The notes: generated by a model not told the origin, from the letters alone. A stretch of 42,349 bases of DNA from Cymbomonas tetramitiformis (GCA_001247695.2 LGRX02035484.1:1-42349); one strand, 5' to 3'. Counted from the stretch's first letter, positions 1 to 10,926 are shown. Made by a program: numbers and translations.

Positions 1-412
1 CCATCACCCCCAGCTCGTCCCCCAGCAGGCCGTCATCTGCGCCCTGCCTGCCCCTCTTGCTCTCAGCTGTCCCGTGATTGGCCCACTGCTGCTACGGCGC
101 CAGCCTGCCCTCCCCACCCACGCGCGCCCCTCACCCATGGCGGCGCCCCAGCGCACCACACAGCTCCTGCCGTGCGCTGCTGCGGCACGCGTGATGGTGC
201 ATCATGCATGCTTGCATGACAGTGTGAGAGCCACTTGGCATCCCGTGTGCTGGATGTATACTTCTTCACTCCACTCTGCTCCACCAATGCATGCATGGAT
301 TGACACACCACGACCTCGGCCACCATCACTCTGGTGCCAGGTGTCCTTGCGTGGACATTGCACACAAGGCTCCTGCGGACATCGCTGCGCGGACGTCACG
401 CTGCTGCCCTCA

Positions 413-610
<198 letters not shown>

Positions 611-995
611 TCATCTGCGCCCTGCCTGCCCCTCTTGCTCTCAGCTGTCCCGTGATTGGCCCACTGCTGCTACGGCGCCAGCCTGCCCTCCCCACCCACG
701 CGCGCCCCTCACCCATGGCGGCGCCCCAGCGCACCACACAGCTCCTGCCGTGCGCTGCTGCAGCACGTGTGATGGTGCATCATGCATGCTTGCATGACAG
801 TGTGAGAGCCACTTGGCATCCCGTGTGCTGGATGTATACTTCTTCACTCCACTCTGCTCCACACATGCATGCATGGATTGACACACCACGACCTCGGCCA
901 CCATCGCTCTGGTGCCAGGTGTCCTTGCGTGGACATTGCACACAAGGCTCCTGCGGACATCGCTGCGCGGACGTCACGCTGCTGCCCTCACTCAC

Positions 996-1122
996 CACTC
1001 ATGAGATTGCCCAGGTTGCTCCAAAGTGGCGGCGACGCTCGTGTGGTCTGGCCCGAGGGCCTTCTCCTCGATGGCCAGCGCACGCTTGTACAGCGGCAGC
1101 GCCTCCTCCAGCTTCCCCATAT
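996..1122 (-). pseudogene. TPR exon B, one-base frameshift
   Basis: This is a second copy of the TPR exon with good splice borders, but it is 127 nt long. One extra C in the run near 1021-1022 (compare the exon A equivalent near 443) shifts the frame after 'SVAATL', so the second helix of the repeat is lost. It is either a genuine disabling change or a base-calling error in a repeated region. If used as an exon it would throw all later TPRs out of frame. Confidence 0.7.
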
Positions 1123-1574
1123 CTGCAACGGGCGCACAGCCCCCTCGCCTCACCATCCCATCACCCCCAGCTCGTCCCCCAGCAGGCCGTCATCTGCGCC
1201 CTGCCTGCCCCTCTTGCTCTCAGCTGTCCCGTGATTGGCCCACTGCTGCTACGGCGCCAGCCTGCCCTCCCCACCCACGCGCGCCCCTCACCCATGGCGG
1301 CGCCCCAGCGCACCACACAGCTCCTGCCGTGCGCTGCTGCGGCACGTGTGATGGCGCATCATGCATGCTTGCATGACAGTGTGAGAGCCACTTGGCATCC
1401 CGTGTGCTGGATGTATACTTCTTCACTCCACTCTGCTCCACACATGCATGCATGGATTGACACACCACGACCTCGGCCACCATCACTCTGGTGCCAGGTG
1501 TCCTTGCGTGGACGTTGCACACAAGGCTCCTGCGGACATCGCGGCATAGACGTCACGCTGCTGCCCTCACTCAC

Positions 1575-1705
1575 CACTCATGAGAATGCCCAGGTTGCCC
1601 AAAGTGCCGGCGACGCTCGTGTGGTCTGGCCCTAGGGCCTTCTCCTCGATGGCCGGCACACACTTGTACTGTACAACGGCAGCGCCTCCTCTGGCTCCCC
1701 CATAT
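1575..1705 (-). pseudogene. TPR exon C, decayed edge copy
   Basis: This is the third and outermost TPR exon copy. The donor (GTGAG, 1574-1570) is kept, but the acceptor GCAG has become GCGCG and a 5-nt duplication sits in the TAC-AAG region, so the exon is 131 nt and out of frame. The tail still reads [20 protein letters not shown]. The copy looks dead and marks the upstream boundary of the array. Confidence 0.7.
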
Positions 1706-2357
1706 CGCGCAAGGCTACATGCATGCATCGGCCCCCAACCATAGGAAGCGGCGGTGTCAACGGCAAAGTTGTTTACTTGTGAATGCCAATCGGTGTCTCC
1801 ACACCATAGCCGGGAGGTCCCCAACCCCGGAGGGCAGATGGGCAACAAGCAAACGGTATGATCTTTTGGCAGCGTTGCATGTGGCGGGATTCATGCCTAT
1901 CGCTGGGGGAGGATGACCCGGCATTCCGGTGTCTAGTGTGCGTGTAGAGAACACATCCGCACTCAGTGAGCATGGCATGTCATCTTGGCGAGCGCTGCAG
2001 CTCGCAGATGATGATGTGAGCATGGAACCATGGTGTCGCAGCCTTCAGTTGCGCGGCGTGGCCGACGTGTAGTCAAGTGTTTGTTAGTGGGGCAGAATTG
2101 ACTTCCCGGGAGATGTCGGGGCGCTGAGACAAGATGACAGGGGAGCAGATCAGGGGAAATGGCGCAGCTCTAGGAGCAACCGGTGGGTGGCCGGTCGACC
2201 CGGTGACTCCGGAGGCCTCGTGGGAGTGCCTTGGAAGTCTCTAACTGGCAGAGATAGTTGCGTGCCCTTTCTCCTCGGCCCGGCACATACCAAAGCGTGC
2301 CAAGAATGAGTGTGATTGTAAAGGCCGTGAGGTGGGTCTTGCGCACCCTTAGTAGGG
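1706..2357. other. Non-coding stretch, no gene seen
   Basis: This lies between the decayed TPR copy and the first retroelement fragment, in what would be an intron of the minus-strand TPR gene. Short open frames exist on both strands, but none has recognisable motifs or splice borders. Confidence 0.4.
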
Positions 2358-2700
2358 ATGACGAAGACTCTTGGTGACAACTGGGGATGGCTCCGAGGCT
2401 TTTGCTGGCTCCTCGGCCACGGGTATGGACGAACTTTATGCATTCCGGCAGAGCTTGTACAGAAGAGGGTCAGAAGAGTGCTTGCAGGCAAGTGGGCGGC
2501 TTTGTTATCGGATGCAGCGCCCTCGGCCCCGATGTGGACGCCTCGGACCACGGAGGAGTGCATGGCGAATGTCGTTTTCAAAATTTTAGTCAAGGAAGCG
2601 CATGTAGCTTACGAAGCCGGTCACGTGCCTTGATCAGGAGATCCTCGCCCCCTTGCAATTGGAGATGCTAGAGATGTCAAGGCGCTTCACCTGATGCCTA
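2358..2700 (+). pseudogene. Retroelement fragment, region upstream of the reverse transcriptase
   Basis: A plus-strand frame from about 2358 to 2633 contains RVRRVLAGKWAALLSDAAPS followed by PRTTEE and VVFKILVKEA. From memory this matches the arginine-rich stretch just before the reverse transcriptase domain in a family of algal and protist non-LTR-type elements. The reverse transcriptase itself is not visible. The fragment ends about 500 bp before the C-terminal piece of what is probably the same element (3160-3975). Both lie on the plus strand, opposite to the host TPR gene. Confidence 0.35.
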
Positions 2701-2986
2701 TTTTGCGATCGGTGGGTCAACCCGCTGTAATGCCGTGTTACGGTGGGATACCCCACCATAAGCTTTTCACGTTTCCCGAGTATTGCGCGGGCCTGGAGGT
2801 CGTTACCCCCATAAAAAGTGCCAACTAGACACCTAAAAGCACTTGCGTGAAGCGCCACATCTCAATGTCGACAACATATATATCCATACTATGCATACGA
2901 ATCTCACACATCTATCGGGTTACGTCGCCTCAGCGTCAAACTTAAATACCATGGCTCGTTTTATTGATGACCTGACAACCGGCACT

Positions 2987-3058
2987 GCTCAGATGGTGTA
3001 GTTGGCACGGCATGCGACTGTGAACCCCGAGGTCTCGTGTTCGAGCCTCACTCTGGGC
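2987..3058 (+). tRNA. tRNA-His(GTG)-like pseudogene or tRNA-derived SINE head
   Basis: The acceptor stem pairs over all seven positions (GCTCAGA with TCTGGGC, one G-U). An A box (TGGTGTAGTTGG, 2994-3005) and a B-box-like GTTCGAGCC (3039-3047) are present, and the anticodon position falls exactly on GTG at 3020-3022. The anticodon stem has two mismatches and the T stem pairs poorly. This is therefore a tRNA pseudogene or the Pol III promoter head of a SINE rather than a working tRNA. It sits inside the retroelement debris. Confidence 0.45.
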
Positions 3059-3159
3059 TCAAGCGCCGGGTTTGAAGCGAAGCATAAATTATATATTCAG
3101 AGTTGTTCGCCTGAATATAAATTCATATTGGAGAGCTAGTGCTTGTCGCTATTACGTTC

Positions 3160-3975
3160 TCCATCAGTATGTCCTTTCGGAGCGAGGGGAGGTGGATCAA
3201 TTTGGATACTACTACCTCGCCTGGAGTCACCGTGGCATGTTCACCTATCGGCACGATGCAGTTCAGGATGTGTTGTTGGTGGAGTTGCTGCGCAAGGTGT
3301 TCGACCCGGCCTCCGTCAAGAAGTCCCATATCTATCATCGGAGCTATTCGCCATAGTATATGTTGGACATTACGGTGCTCAACTACGACAATTGGGGCAG
3401 CATCTCATCATCGATGTGGCGGTCGGTTTCCCGTGTGCTGCTTCATACGTGGGGCGGGTGGGCAACATGCTGCTTCATGCGGCTGGTGCGAAGGAGAGGT
3501 AGAAAGTGCGCTTGAACGGCATTGTCTTCTCACATTTCATAGGCTGGTGCCTTTTGCGGTGGAGGCTTTTGGGGGGTTGGGTGTGCAGGCCCGAGAAGTG
3601 CGCCAAGAGGAGGAAGAACCGATCGACTTGGTCCTGAGATGATCTCAGCAACTTTCGAGTCTTATCGGGGGCAAAACATCATGGCCTCGCTGTAACTTGG
3701 TAAGGAGCACACGCCTTCGGGTTGCATAGCCGAGCGTTGGAAGACTTTCCGCAGTGAATCTCCGTGTATGTGCTAGTTAATGGGCTTTGTTGAGGAGCTC
3801 TTTGTTGTAGCACTAGTAGGACATTCGGGGTTTTCCTGTTTATTTGTTAGGGTTGATGTGAATCTTCGGACACGGTCCGGCACCGGCACTTGAAGCTTCC
3901 GGTCAGCAGGCAGTCTCGGAATGTTCAGACTTTTGATTGTAATAATAGAGTTGTAATGCGATATCCCACCTCGGC
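3160..3975 (+). pseudogene. Retroelement 3' end, copy 1 (nuclease-like C terminus)
   Basis: Three short frames together read GMFTYRHDAVQDVLLVELLR, then a stop, then LDITVLNYD, QHLIIDVAVGFP and VEAFGGLGVQ. The pattern (RHDAV, then D-x-T/A-V, then FGG) resembles the PD-(D/E)XK-like nuclease domain that ends some protist non-LTR elements; that assignment is from memory. Frameshifts near 3356 and 3390-3400 and a stop near 3502 break it. The tail to about 3975, with the shared 'cagacttttgattgtaat' before the end, is repeated in copy 2 at 6680-7635. Confidence 0.55.
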
Positions 3976-4093
3976 CACCACCGCCATGCTAGCTAAGGAA
4001 CCTAAGGTACCAGGTCCCAATTAAATAGACTTTCATCACATCACTGATCACCTGCTGAGGGCATTGATTGTTATGTCGCTATCAGATTGTTGC

Positions 4094-4225
4094 CTTCACT
4101 CATCACTAATTCGCCATTCACGAGATCGCCTAAACGGCCAAAAACGCAACACTATTTGTTTGGTCTGGAACTCTGGGTGGCCCGATGGCCTCGTGGCTGA
4201 AGTGCTCGCACACTTGTAACAATGC
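4094..4225 (-). pseudogene. Strongly decayed TPR exon relic
   Basis: Read on the minus strand this stretch keeps the skeleton of the array exon: TAC-AAG near its start, a GGGCCA-like centre, CCAGACCAAACAAATAGTGT where intact copies have CCAGACCACAAGAGCGTT, and GATGAGTG at the end. It carries stops and deletions. It lies between exon 2 (4457-4700) and the array, where further TPR exons are expected. The similarity was judged by eye and needs alignment. Confidence 0.35.
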
Positions 4226-4456
4226 GATTGCGACTACACACTCACTCTTCCCACCTATATTTCCTTCAGGTTTTTACATGCACACCTTGCCTTTCTTCGA
4301 TCTTCTTGCTTGCTTCCTCAAATTCACTAGGATGCGGGCTAATGAGCAATTTTAAGTGCATCATGAAGTATGCGCACCTTTAAGTAGCCGTGCTAGATTA
4401 CACATCGCATTCGATACATCGATGTGTTTGTCCGTCATATCGTATTGTGCACGCAC

Positions 4457-4700
4457 GTGTCCGCTCCAATCTTTCTTTAGCCACTGTCATTAGCCACGTC
4501 CGTAATCGCCCGATGACTGCCTCATTAAGCTCACCAAAGCCGATTGAATTCTGAATCTTTTCGAAGATCATTGTCTTATCTTGAGGGACGGAGGCCTGAG
4601 CCCTTGCCACATCGATGCCGCTAATGACGCTCATGATGCGATCAAAGTCTGCCTCCAAAGTGGATTCAAAGCTTTGCTTGTCATGCTCCCCAAGACATAT
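4457..4700 (-). CDS. Exon 2 of TIR-like/TPR gene (linker domain)
   Basis: This 244-nt minus-strand exon is bounded by a TAG acceptor (4703-4701) and a GTGCGT donor (4456-4451). It encodes ICLGEHDKQSF, then FDRIMSVISGIDVARAQASV, then MIFEKIQNSIGFGELNEAVI and LRTWL. In protist kinesin-light-chain-like proteins this block (F..I...ID...A....ED...I...GF..LN..V...LR.WL) lies between the N-terminal TIR-like domain and the TPRs. It enters in phase 0, matching the end of the exon at 10537-10926, and leaves in phase 1, matching the TPR exons. That agreement is the main reason for joining them into one gene. Confidence 0.65.
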
Positions 4701-6679
4701 CTATTCCTTCCGCTCAGGCACAATCCCCCAACCCCCAACTTTCTTATGATATCACAATAATGCTTGATGACAAAGCCTTAATGATGGATATCTTTAAGGC
4801 ATCATGAAGAATATTATGATGGCATCGTGCAACGGTGCGCACCGGCCGGTGTTGTTCTCATTTCATAGTTCAAGCTTGATTGACAGATGGGTTCTATAAA
4901 GAAGAAGCACTCTCAGCACCACACACTGAGATACCCGGATGGCTGGTTGGAATGTCTTCGGTTCGTTGTTGGTGTGTGCCCCACACCACTCTTCGTTTGC
5001 TTTTGCTTGTTTATTATTGATTTATTGTAATTTTCACACAGTAGATACCCATCATATATACAACACCATGTGTGCGCCTCGTGTAGTAAGTGTGTGCAAG
5101 TGTGCATGCTACCATGCTCAAGAGGTTTGACGAGCATTGCAATATGGTCTGGCCTTATCCAGGCTCCCGATCATCATCACCTAACACTAGTGAACATATA
5201 TAATGTACTTGATCCGGAGGAGCGCATAGACCTCCGAGTGCGCGAGTGGTCCGTCTCAAAACTCTCAACATCTCTAGTGCAGAGTGAGCTGATCGTGCGC
5301 AAGTAAGGGGTTTGACCCATTCGGTGGGCTGTGGATTGCACGCGGCCTCCTGGAGGTCCCCCCTGGCGGCCTGCAGTTGGCGATGCTGCGGGGCTGACGT
5401 GTGCACAACTTGATGGAACGTGCCTGCCCGGGTGAATTTCTGTGAGACACGCTTGGCACAAGGTAGGACCTCCAACCCGCCGTCTCCCTCGGGCTTCTTC
5501 ACCTGGCACTATGTGCGCGGCCCCGCAAGGCAGGTGCGTCTTGATGAGACTAGCTAGACTCGGCAGGTGTTCAGGAGCGCGGGCTACTGGAAAGCCTGCG
5601 GCATGGCGCGGATACAATCATTGTTTACTGTTAGACACCAGGTGCACCGCGGCAGGTTGTCGGTCAAGAGCACTTGGGAGGCACCCGGAGGCAATGGTCA
5701 TCACGGCATCGGAGGAGTCCTTTATTATTTATTTTCTCACTGGACATCATACTGAAGCAAGCGGTGCCACTGGTGTGGGCCGGCCCGCAACGTATCTGAG
5801 TCGGCTATGCCCGTCACGCACGCAGCCACGATGCAACTACCCTCTAATAAACTCCTTCCTTTCTGCAACCAATAAATATGAGTACGAATGATGAGAACAA
5901 CGATACACGCACCGCCCAAGGGCGGCACGACTAGAGCAAGAAGAATAGTGAGCGGAGAAGCGGCTAGGCGGCCTGGGCAAGGTAACAACTAGGGGCGGGT
6001 GGTGCAGCGCCATATGCGCTCGGTAGAGAGTCTGTCCCGGAGGGAGACAAGAGGAGCCCAAGGGTGCCGCCCAAGGGGTGCCGATGGCGGGCAAGGCGTT
6101 GGCTGCGCATGCATGCAGTGTCCCGGGCGCCTAGATAGCTCAGGCGGCGGGATGGCCTTGCTGTGGTGCTAGGTTTGGATCTTGTGGCCCGCAGAGGGGA
6201 TGAGCTTCGAGGGGGTTGCCCATGCGTGGTTGCCTAGGACAAACAACATACATGTGTGCGGTATGACGATGGGGAGGAGTTGAGTCATGATCTAGGTTAG
6301 GACCAAGTGGAGTGGTTCTCCACGACGAGTTGGAGTCCCCGCCGGTGCCGGGTGGATAGGTGGGATTGCTCAACACACCATACATGTGGGGCGCGGGGGT
6401 TGCTGGTGGGCGTTGTCGAGACGGAGGAGGTGTGGTGGGTGAGGGAGACTCATGGTCGGAGTCGGTGTCGGAGTCAAAAGCCGGAGTCCTCTCCAACAAA
6501 GAAGGCGCGCGAGTTCGTTGGCGGGAGTGGCTTTGCCACAGCTGCCCGGGTCTAACCCGGTCTATGGCGGATGTGTTGGGCACTCCCCGGGCATTCCTAG
6601 GAATGGAGCGGCAGGCGTATGTTGGGCCACTCTTCCGACTGTTGGAGGGCATATGGTCGGTGTGGTCATGCCATACATG

Positions 6680-7635
6680 CGTAGTTTTGGTACCACTACC
6701 TCGCCTGCAGTCACCGTGCGTGGCATGTTCACTTATCACCACGATGCAATTCAGGATGTGCTGGTGGAGATGCTGTGTAAGGTGTTCAAACCGGCCTCCG
6801 CGAAGAATATATCATCGAAGTTATTCGCCGCATTGGAGGCCAGATGTCACGGTGCTCAACTACGATAGGCATGGGCGGCATCTCATTATATATCAATGTG
6901 GCAGCCGGCTTCCCGTGTATGTGCTACATCGTTCGTGAGGCGGGCAAGCAGTGTGCCGCTTCATATACAGTTGGTGAGGAGGAGAGGTGGAAAGTGCACT
7001 TGTTCAATGGTGTCTTCCCGCTGGTGCCTTTTGCGGGGGGGTTGGATGTATAAACAAAGCGGTTCTCAGAGGAGTGTGACAGGAGCAAGCAGAACCAATG
7101 TGGTCCTGAGATCATCTCAACAACGTGGTCGCCCCGACTTTCTTAATCGGGGGCAGAAGATCATGGTCGCATGGCAAGCAAGGTGCCTAGGCCTTCTGGT
7201 TGCATCAAGGGTGGTAATCGATTAGTAGAGGAATTATGATAAATCGGATTCATAGTTTATACACCAATCAATTCGATTTTGATTTTAGACAAATAATTCG
7301 TACTAATTACTTACAATATTTCGAATACTCACCAGTGTTAAGGGCAAACTAATTAGATAATCGAATCGATTTTGAAATGAGACTATCTAATCGAAACGAT
7401 TTCAAAACCGGTTGCGAAATTGAAACTAATTACCACCCTTGGGTTGCATAGCCGAGCGTAGGAAAACTTTCCGCAGTGAATGTCGTTCTGCTTGATGATA
7501 GGCTTTGTTGAGGACTTCTTTGTTGTAGAACATTTGGGGTTTTCCCGTTTGTTAGGAGTTGATGTGGACCTTCGGGCACTCTCGGACTCTTCAGACTTTT
7601 GATTGTAATGATAGAGTTGTAATGCAATATCTCCA
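6680..7635 (+). pseudogene. Retroelement 3' end, copy 2, interrupted by a MITE
   Basis: This is a diverged second copy of the element at 3160-3975. It reads GMFTYHHDAIQDVLVEMLCK, then, after a frameshift, INVAAGFP and the tail. The 3' untranslated part repeats the copy 1 sequence (gccgagcgt..ggaaaactttccgcagtgaat, then tttgttgaggac..tctttgttgtag) and ends near 7635. A 236-bp MITE (7206-7441) splits the tail. Neither copy can encode a functional protein. Confidence 0.6.
7206..7441. mobile_element. hAT-type MITE, 236 bp
   Basis: The termini are inverted repeats, CAAGGGTGGTAAT at 7206 and ATTACCACCCTTG ending at 7441. They are flanked by the 8-bp direct duplication GGTTGCAT (7198-7205 and 7442-7449). 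The 8-bp duplication and the CAAGGGTG end are typical of the hAT superfamily. The interior is AT-rich and non-coding. The uninterrupted target is seen in retroelement copy 1 near 3721 (gggttgcatagccgagcg), which confirms the insertion boundaries. Confidence 0.9.
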
Positions 7636-8503
7636 CCCTTCCACTGGCGCGAAAAGGGCCCCCGCCCGAGCAACCGGCTAACGCATGGGCACCGCCACTG
7701 GCCTAGCTACTATGAGCGCGCCTGTTTTTGCTCCCTCGGGCATGCGAATGCTGGGAATAGGATCCACTATGAGACCCATCACATGGAACACCATGCATGG
7801 ACTCCCCCACTGACCCAACCACCGGCTCAACGACAAATCCGCCAACAAATCCATCCGCAAACTTGTCGGCCAGGGCGTCCACCGGCGCATCTATCAAGGC
7901 GCCTCTTGCTTGCCTCCTCTACCCGATGAGCCCTTGGGCGTAGGCTCGAGCACCAGCTCCAGGATTGCGCCGAGACCATGCACGAACCCAAAACAGCTCC
8001 CCCACTAGCCTTGATATGAGCCCAGCCGCCGGTCGCACGGGCCCCACCATCGGTCCCACCACCGACGCGAGCACTCCTAATGCCCCTCCCGGGCCGACGT
8101 CGGCAAGTGCAACCACCGGCCAACCCGCCCGCGGTCCCAGCCACGGCAGAAACGGCCTCGTCACTGCCCGAGCAAATCCCAATCAAGGCACCAACTAGGC
8201 ATCCCACATTGGTACACTATCCACCCCCGCTAACTCTAAGTAGTCCGAGTCCAAGTTGACTAGTGGAGGCTCCATCTCCTGGGCAACGTCCTCCCCCGCC
8301 CTGGGAGGCCCTCCTCAGAGTCCCCCACCGCCATTTCCCGCGTAACCTCCATACTGTACCAACATCCCGCAACACTACCCTTGTCCACATCAAGGAGTTC
8401 CTTCAGAAGGATGGCGTCAGTGCCGCGTCATGACAGGACAACCCACGCCGACCAAGAGCACGGTTCATTCCACAATACGCTATTGGTGCAAGGAATATGA
8501 CGC
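7636..8503. other. GC-rich stretch without a supported gene
   Basis: Open frames exist on both strands (minus 7678-8207; plus 7965-8198), but they are low-complexity Gly/Ala or Pro/Thr compositions without motifs. Upstream exons of the 8504-9767 gene may lie here; I cannot place them. Confidence 0.3.
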
Positions 8504-9767
8504 GTGCGTGGCGACTTCACCACCCTACCTGCAACCCAAGGAAAACATAGCGCCCATCACCCTCGAGGAAAGCAAAACTTCAATGTCCAAGCAACCTCTT
8601 CAAATACCTCGTCCAGGTTTATGACCCATCCCCTCCCTCTCAACTCCTCTTTACCTTCCTTACACCTCGACGATCACACCATCTTCATTGTTCTCACACA
8701 TCCGTCATCGCATAACCCCACCCCCCTTTCTTCCTCTACTCACATCCAACTTCCTTCAACGGTTTTCTTCCTCTACTCCGGGCTGAACCGATCGCGCAGC
8801 GGCATACCACCTCCGAGGGCGACGTCTGGATCCTGTTGTGCCCTCCCGACTTGCAGCATCACCAACTTAGCATTTATTTACTCCCTGATCTGTCATGCCG
8901 TTCTAAGCCTCTCCTTATTCCTTCAGGACACCCACATCAAGCCTAACGACCTGGTCACCGTTTGTATGTCTAACGCAACTCATGCCACCAAGACCACCTC
9001 CAAGCTTTTGGGCTTCACCAGGACCGCCCCCTTCCTTTGCTACAAATAAAGTCACCCAAAAGTCCGTCTACCTCAAGGACATCCTGTGGGGGAAGGACAT
9101 GCCCCGGCCCTTTGCTCGCACACGATGCCATATCTACAGGCGTGCCGGTGTAGAGTCCCTGGTCCAGGTGTGTTCACAACTTCTCATCCCCAATCTCCGA
9201 ACTTACTCCACCCCTGATTTCACCTTGCTTCCCTGCATTATTCCCCCGTCTTCATTCACCCCAACTTCATTCCTGCGCTCACCTAGCACCTGTGCTTGCA
9301 CCTTGCATCTCTGCCTCCCCCCCGCATTCATTCACCCCCCATCCGTGCATTCACCAAGCATATGGAGCACACTCTGACAGTGGCACTCAAGCCCGAGATC
9401 GACGCCGCCTACGTTGCCAACGAACGCCGCCTACAGCTCCTCAAAGATGACTTATACGATCGGCCTGATGCCCCGGTTTGTACAACCTGCAAAAACAAGT
9501 GTGATAAAATCCACTCTTTGCGCATGTGCAAACCATGCTGCTCCAAGTACGCCTATCAGCGACAAAAGGTGTGCCCTCTCCCTCACCACCTCCCTCTGCA
9601 TTTGCCCTGTTCCTACACTCTTGCTTGCATTCACCGTTCACCCCGCCCTCTGTGCATCCACCCTGCCTCCATCCAACCTCACATCTCCCACCTCCCTTCC
9701 ACTAACTATTTGTTCCGCTGTGCTTTATTTTCACCAGGAAATGAAGAGGGTACGAGAAACGCTGTAA
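8504..9767 (+). CDS. Hypothetical multi-exon protein with cysteine cluster
   Basis: Four exons keep phase: 8504(or earlier)-8616, 8927-9167, 9359-9568 and 9738-9767 (stop TAA). Introns are GT-AG with pyrimidine-rich 3' ends (8617-8926, 9168-9358, 9569-9737). Recognisable stretches are VTQKSVYLKDILWGKDMPRP, ERRLQLLKDDLYDRPDAPVC and a cysteine cluster (C-T-T-C-K-N-K-C, then M-C-K-P-C-C) that could bind zinc. The C terminus, QRQK then EMKRVRETL, is basic. The start is unresolved: a stop lies just upstream at 8498 in this frame, so earlier exons are likely. I do not recognise the family. It lies on the opposite strand inside intron 1 of the TPR gene and could also be a mobile-element gene. Confidence 0.5.
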
Positions 9768-10007
9768 CAAAATTATGCAGCTGCTGGAAATTGTGTTACA
9801 GTTGCACTCCTCTGTGTTCACTGCCTCATCTTCCTAGCCTTGCCTAGAATGGCCATTCCAAATAGCCTAGGTAGCTAAAATGTCTTTGTACAACATGTCT
9901 TCCTTCCTAACCAACTTTCAAATATAAGCAACTTGTTCATTTATACAGATTTATATAGTTAGGGTGCTATTAGTACATTCCTACTAGTGGTACATTCTCG
10001 CCACAAC

Positions 10008-10041
<34 letters not shown>

Positions 10042-10061
10042 GTATATATATATATATATAT
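10008..10061. repeat. (TA)n/(TATG)n microsatellite
   Basis: Two runs of alternating TA flank a short run of TATG repeats. Confidence 0.95.
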
Positions 10062-10536
10062 GCTTCAATGTCTTTGGATAACACCCTCTTGTTTGAAGCT
10101 TGTTACAAAAATTCGAGCTCTACAAGAAACTGATTTTGCGTCAACACAAATCCGATGACCTAAGTTTGCTTCAGATTTCGATTTGGCCACGCGACAAGTG
10201 AGTCACAAATAAAGGTTGGTTGGGATTTGTCTTCCAAAACATGGAATCGCAACATGCCGCTTAGGGAACAAAACCCGGTGACCCTTGTAACTCGCTCGTT
10301 ATGAGGCAAAATCGAAATCTCGAAAAATAGGCTTAATTTCGAACTAAAAATGACAGCAGGGTCTATGACATTCAAAATGAATGAAACCCTAACCCTAGTA
10401 ACTTTGAGGTTGGCCGTGATCAACATGTTCTGCAGGCCCAACATACGTGCACCAGCACTTGTGATAATATCTGTAAGACTTGTCCACTATACACCTCAGG
10501 CGGATGGGCTGGAAACTATGATCTGTTGCCGTTTAC

Positions 10537-10926
10537 CTGGAGTGGTGTGCTTAGATGGATGGTGGTCGTGATCTCGTAGAGGCACCACACACGTGTCAGT
10601 GCAACTGGTGCCGACCATGGTGTCAGCACGAGCAGTACCGCTCGGGCAGCCGTAATGGCTCGTCCAAGCACCTCCTCTGGACCCACCCCCGGTGTATGCC
10701 ATGGCGGACAGTGTTGGTTGATGACGAAAATATCAAGGTAAAGGTAGGCTGCGTCCTCAGCCGGCTCGAGTGCGCCCGTGCTCGCATCCACCGTTTGCGA
10801 GTACTCGGTGTGCCATGCGTGGGACACAAAGTGGGTGGCTCGACCAAAAAATGTCCGGCCGCTCTCATCTTCTAAAGCAAATCCTGGTGCCTCAAAGACA
10901 TCATGAAACCAATCAGACTTGAACAG
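10537..10926 (-). CDS. Exon encoding the TIR-like N-terminal domain of the TPR gene
   Basis: This minus-strand exon has 130 codons. Its acceptor is probably the GAG at 10929-10927 and its donor is CAG|GTAAAC at 10537|10536. It contains FFGRATHFVSHAW, YLYLDIFVINQH, AVLLVLTPWSAPVALTRVWC and LYEI. The order FVSHAW, LDIF..NQH, LLVL.PW and TR.WCL.EI is the hallmark N-terminal domain of many protist proteins that carry kinesin-light-chain TPRs. It resembles a TIR fold (strand A, strand D, and the WCL-x-E helix). It ends in phase 0, as the exon at 4457-4700 requires. The true start codon lies upstream in further exons I could not find. Function unknown; a signalling or adaptor role is an inference. 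Confidence 0.65.

Larger units (their letters stand above)
4701..10536 (-). other. Large intron 1 of the TIR-like/TPR gene
   Basis: On the minus strand this 5.8-kb interval starts GTAAAC (10536-10531) and ends TAG (4703-4701), both at phase 0. It hosts unrelated plus-strand material: a retroelement 3' end, a hAT MITE and a small cysteine-motif gene. From 4701 to about 6680 I see no gene. Proline- and arginine-rich frames at 5155-5617 and 6140-6742 lack recognisable features. Confidence 0.5.

Noticed and set aside
6140..6742. 200-codon proline/threonine-rich minus-strand frame
   Set aside because: It overlaps the 5' side of a decayed retroelement copy, has no motif or splice context, and its composition fits chance openness in GC-rich DNA.
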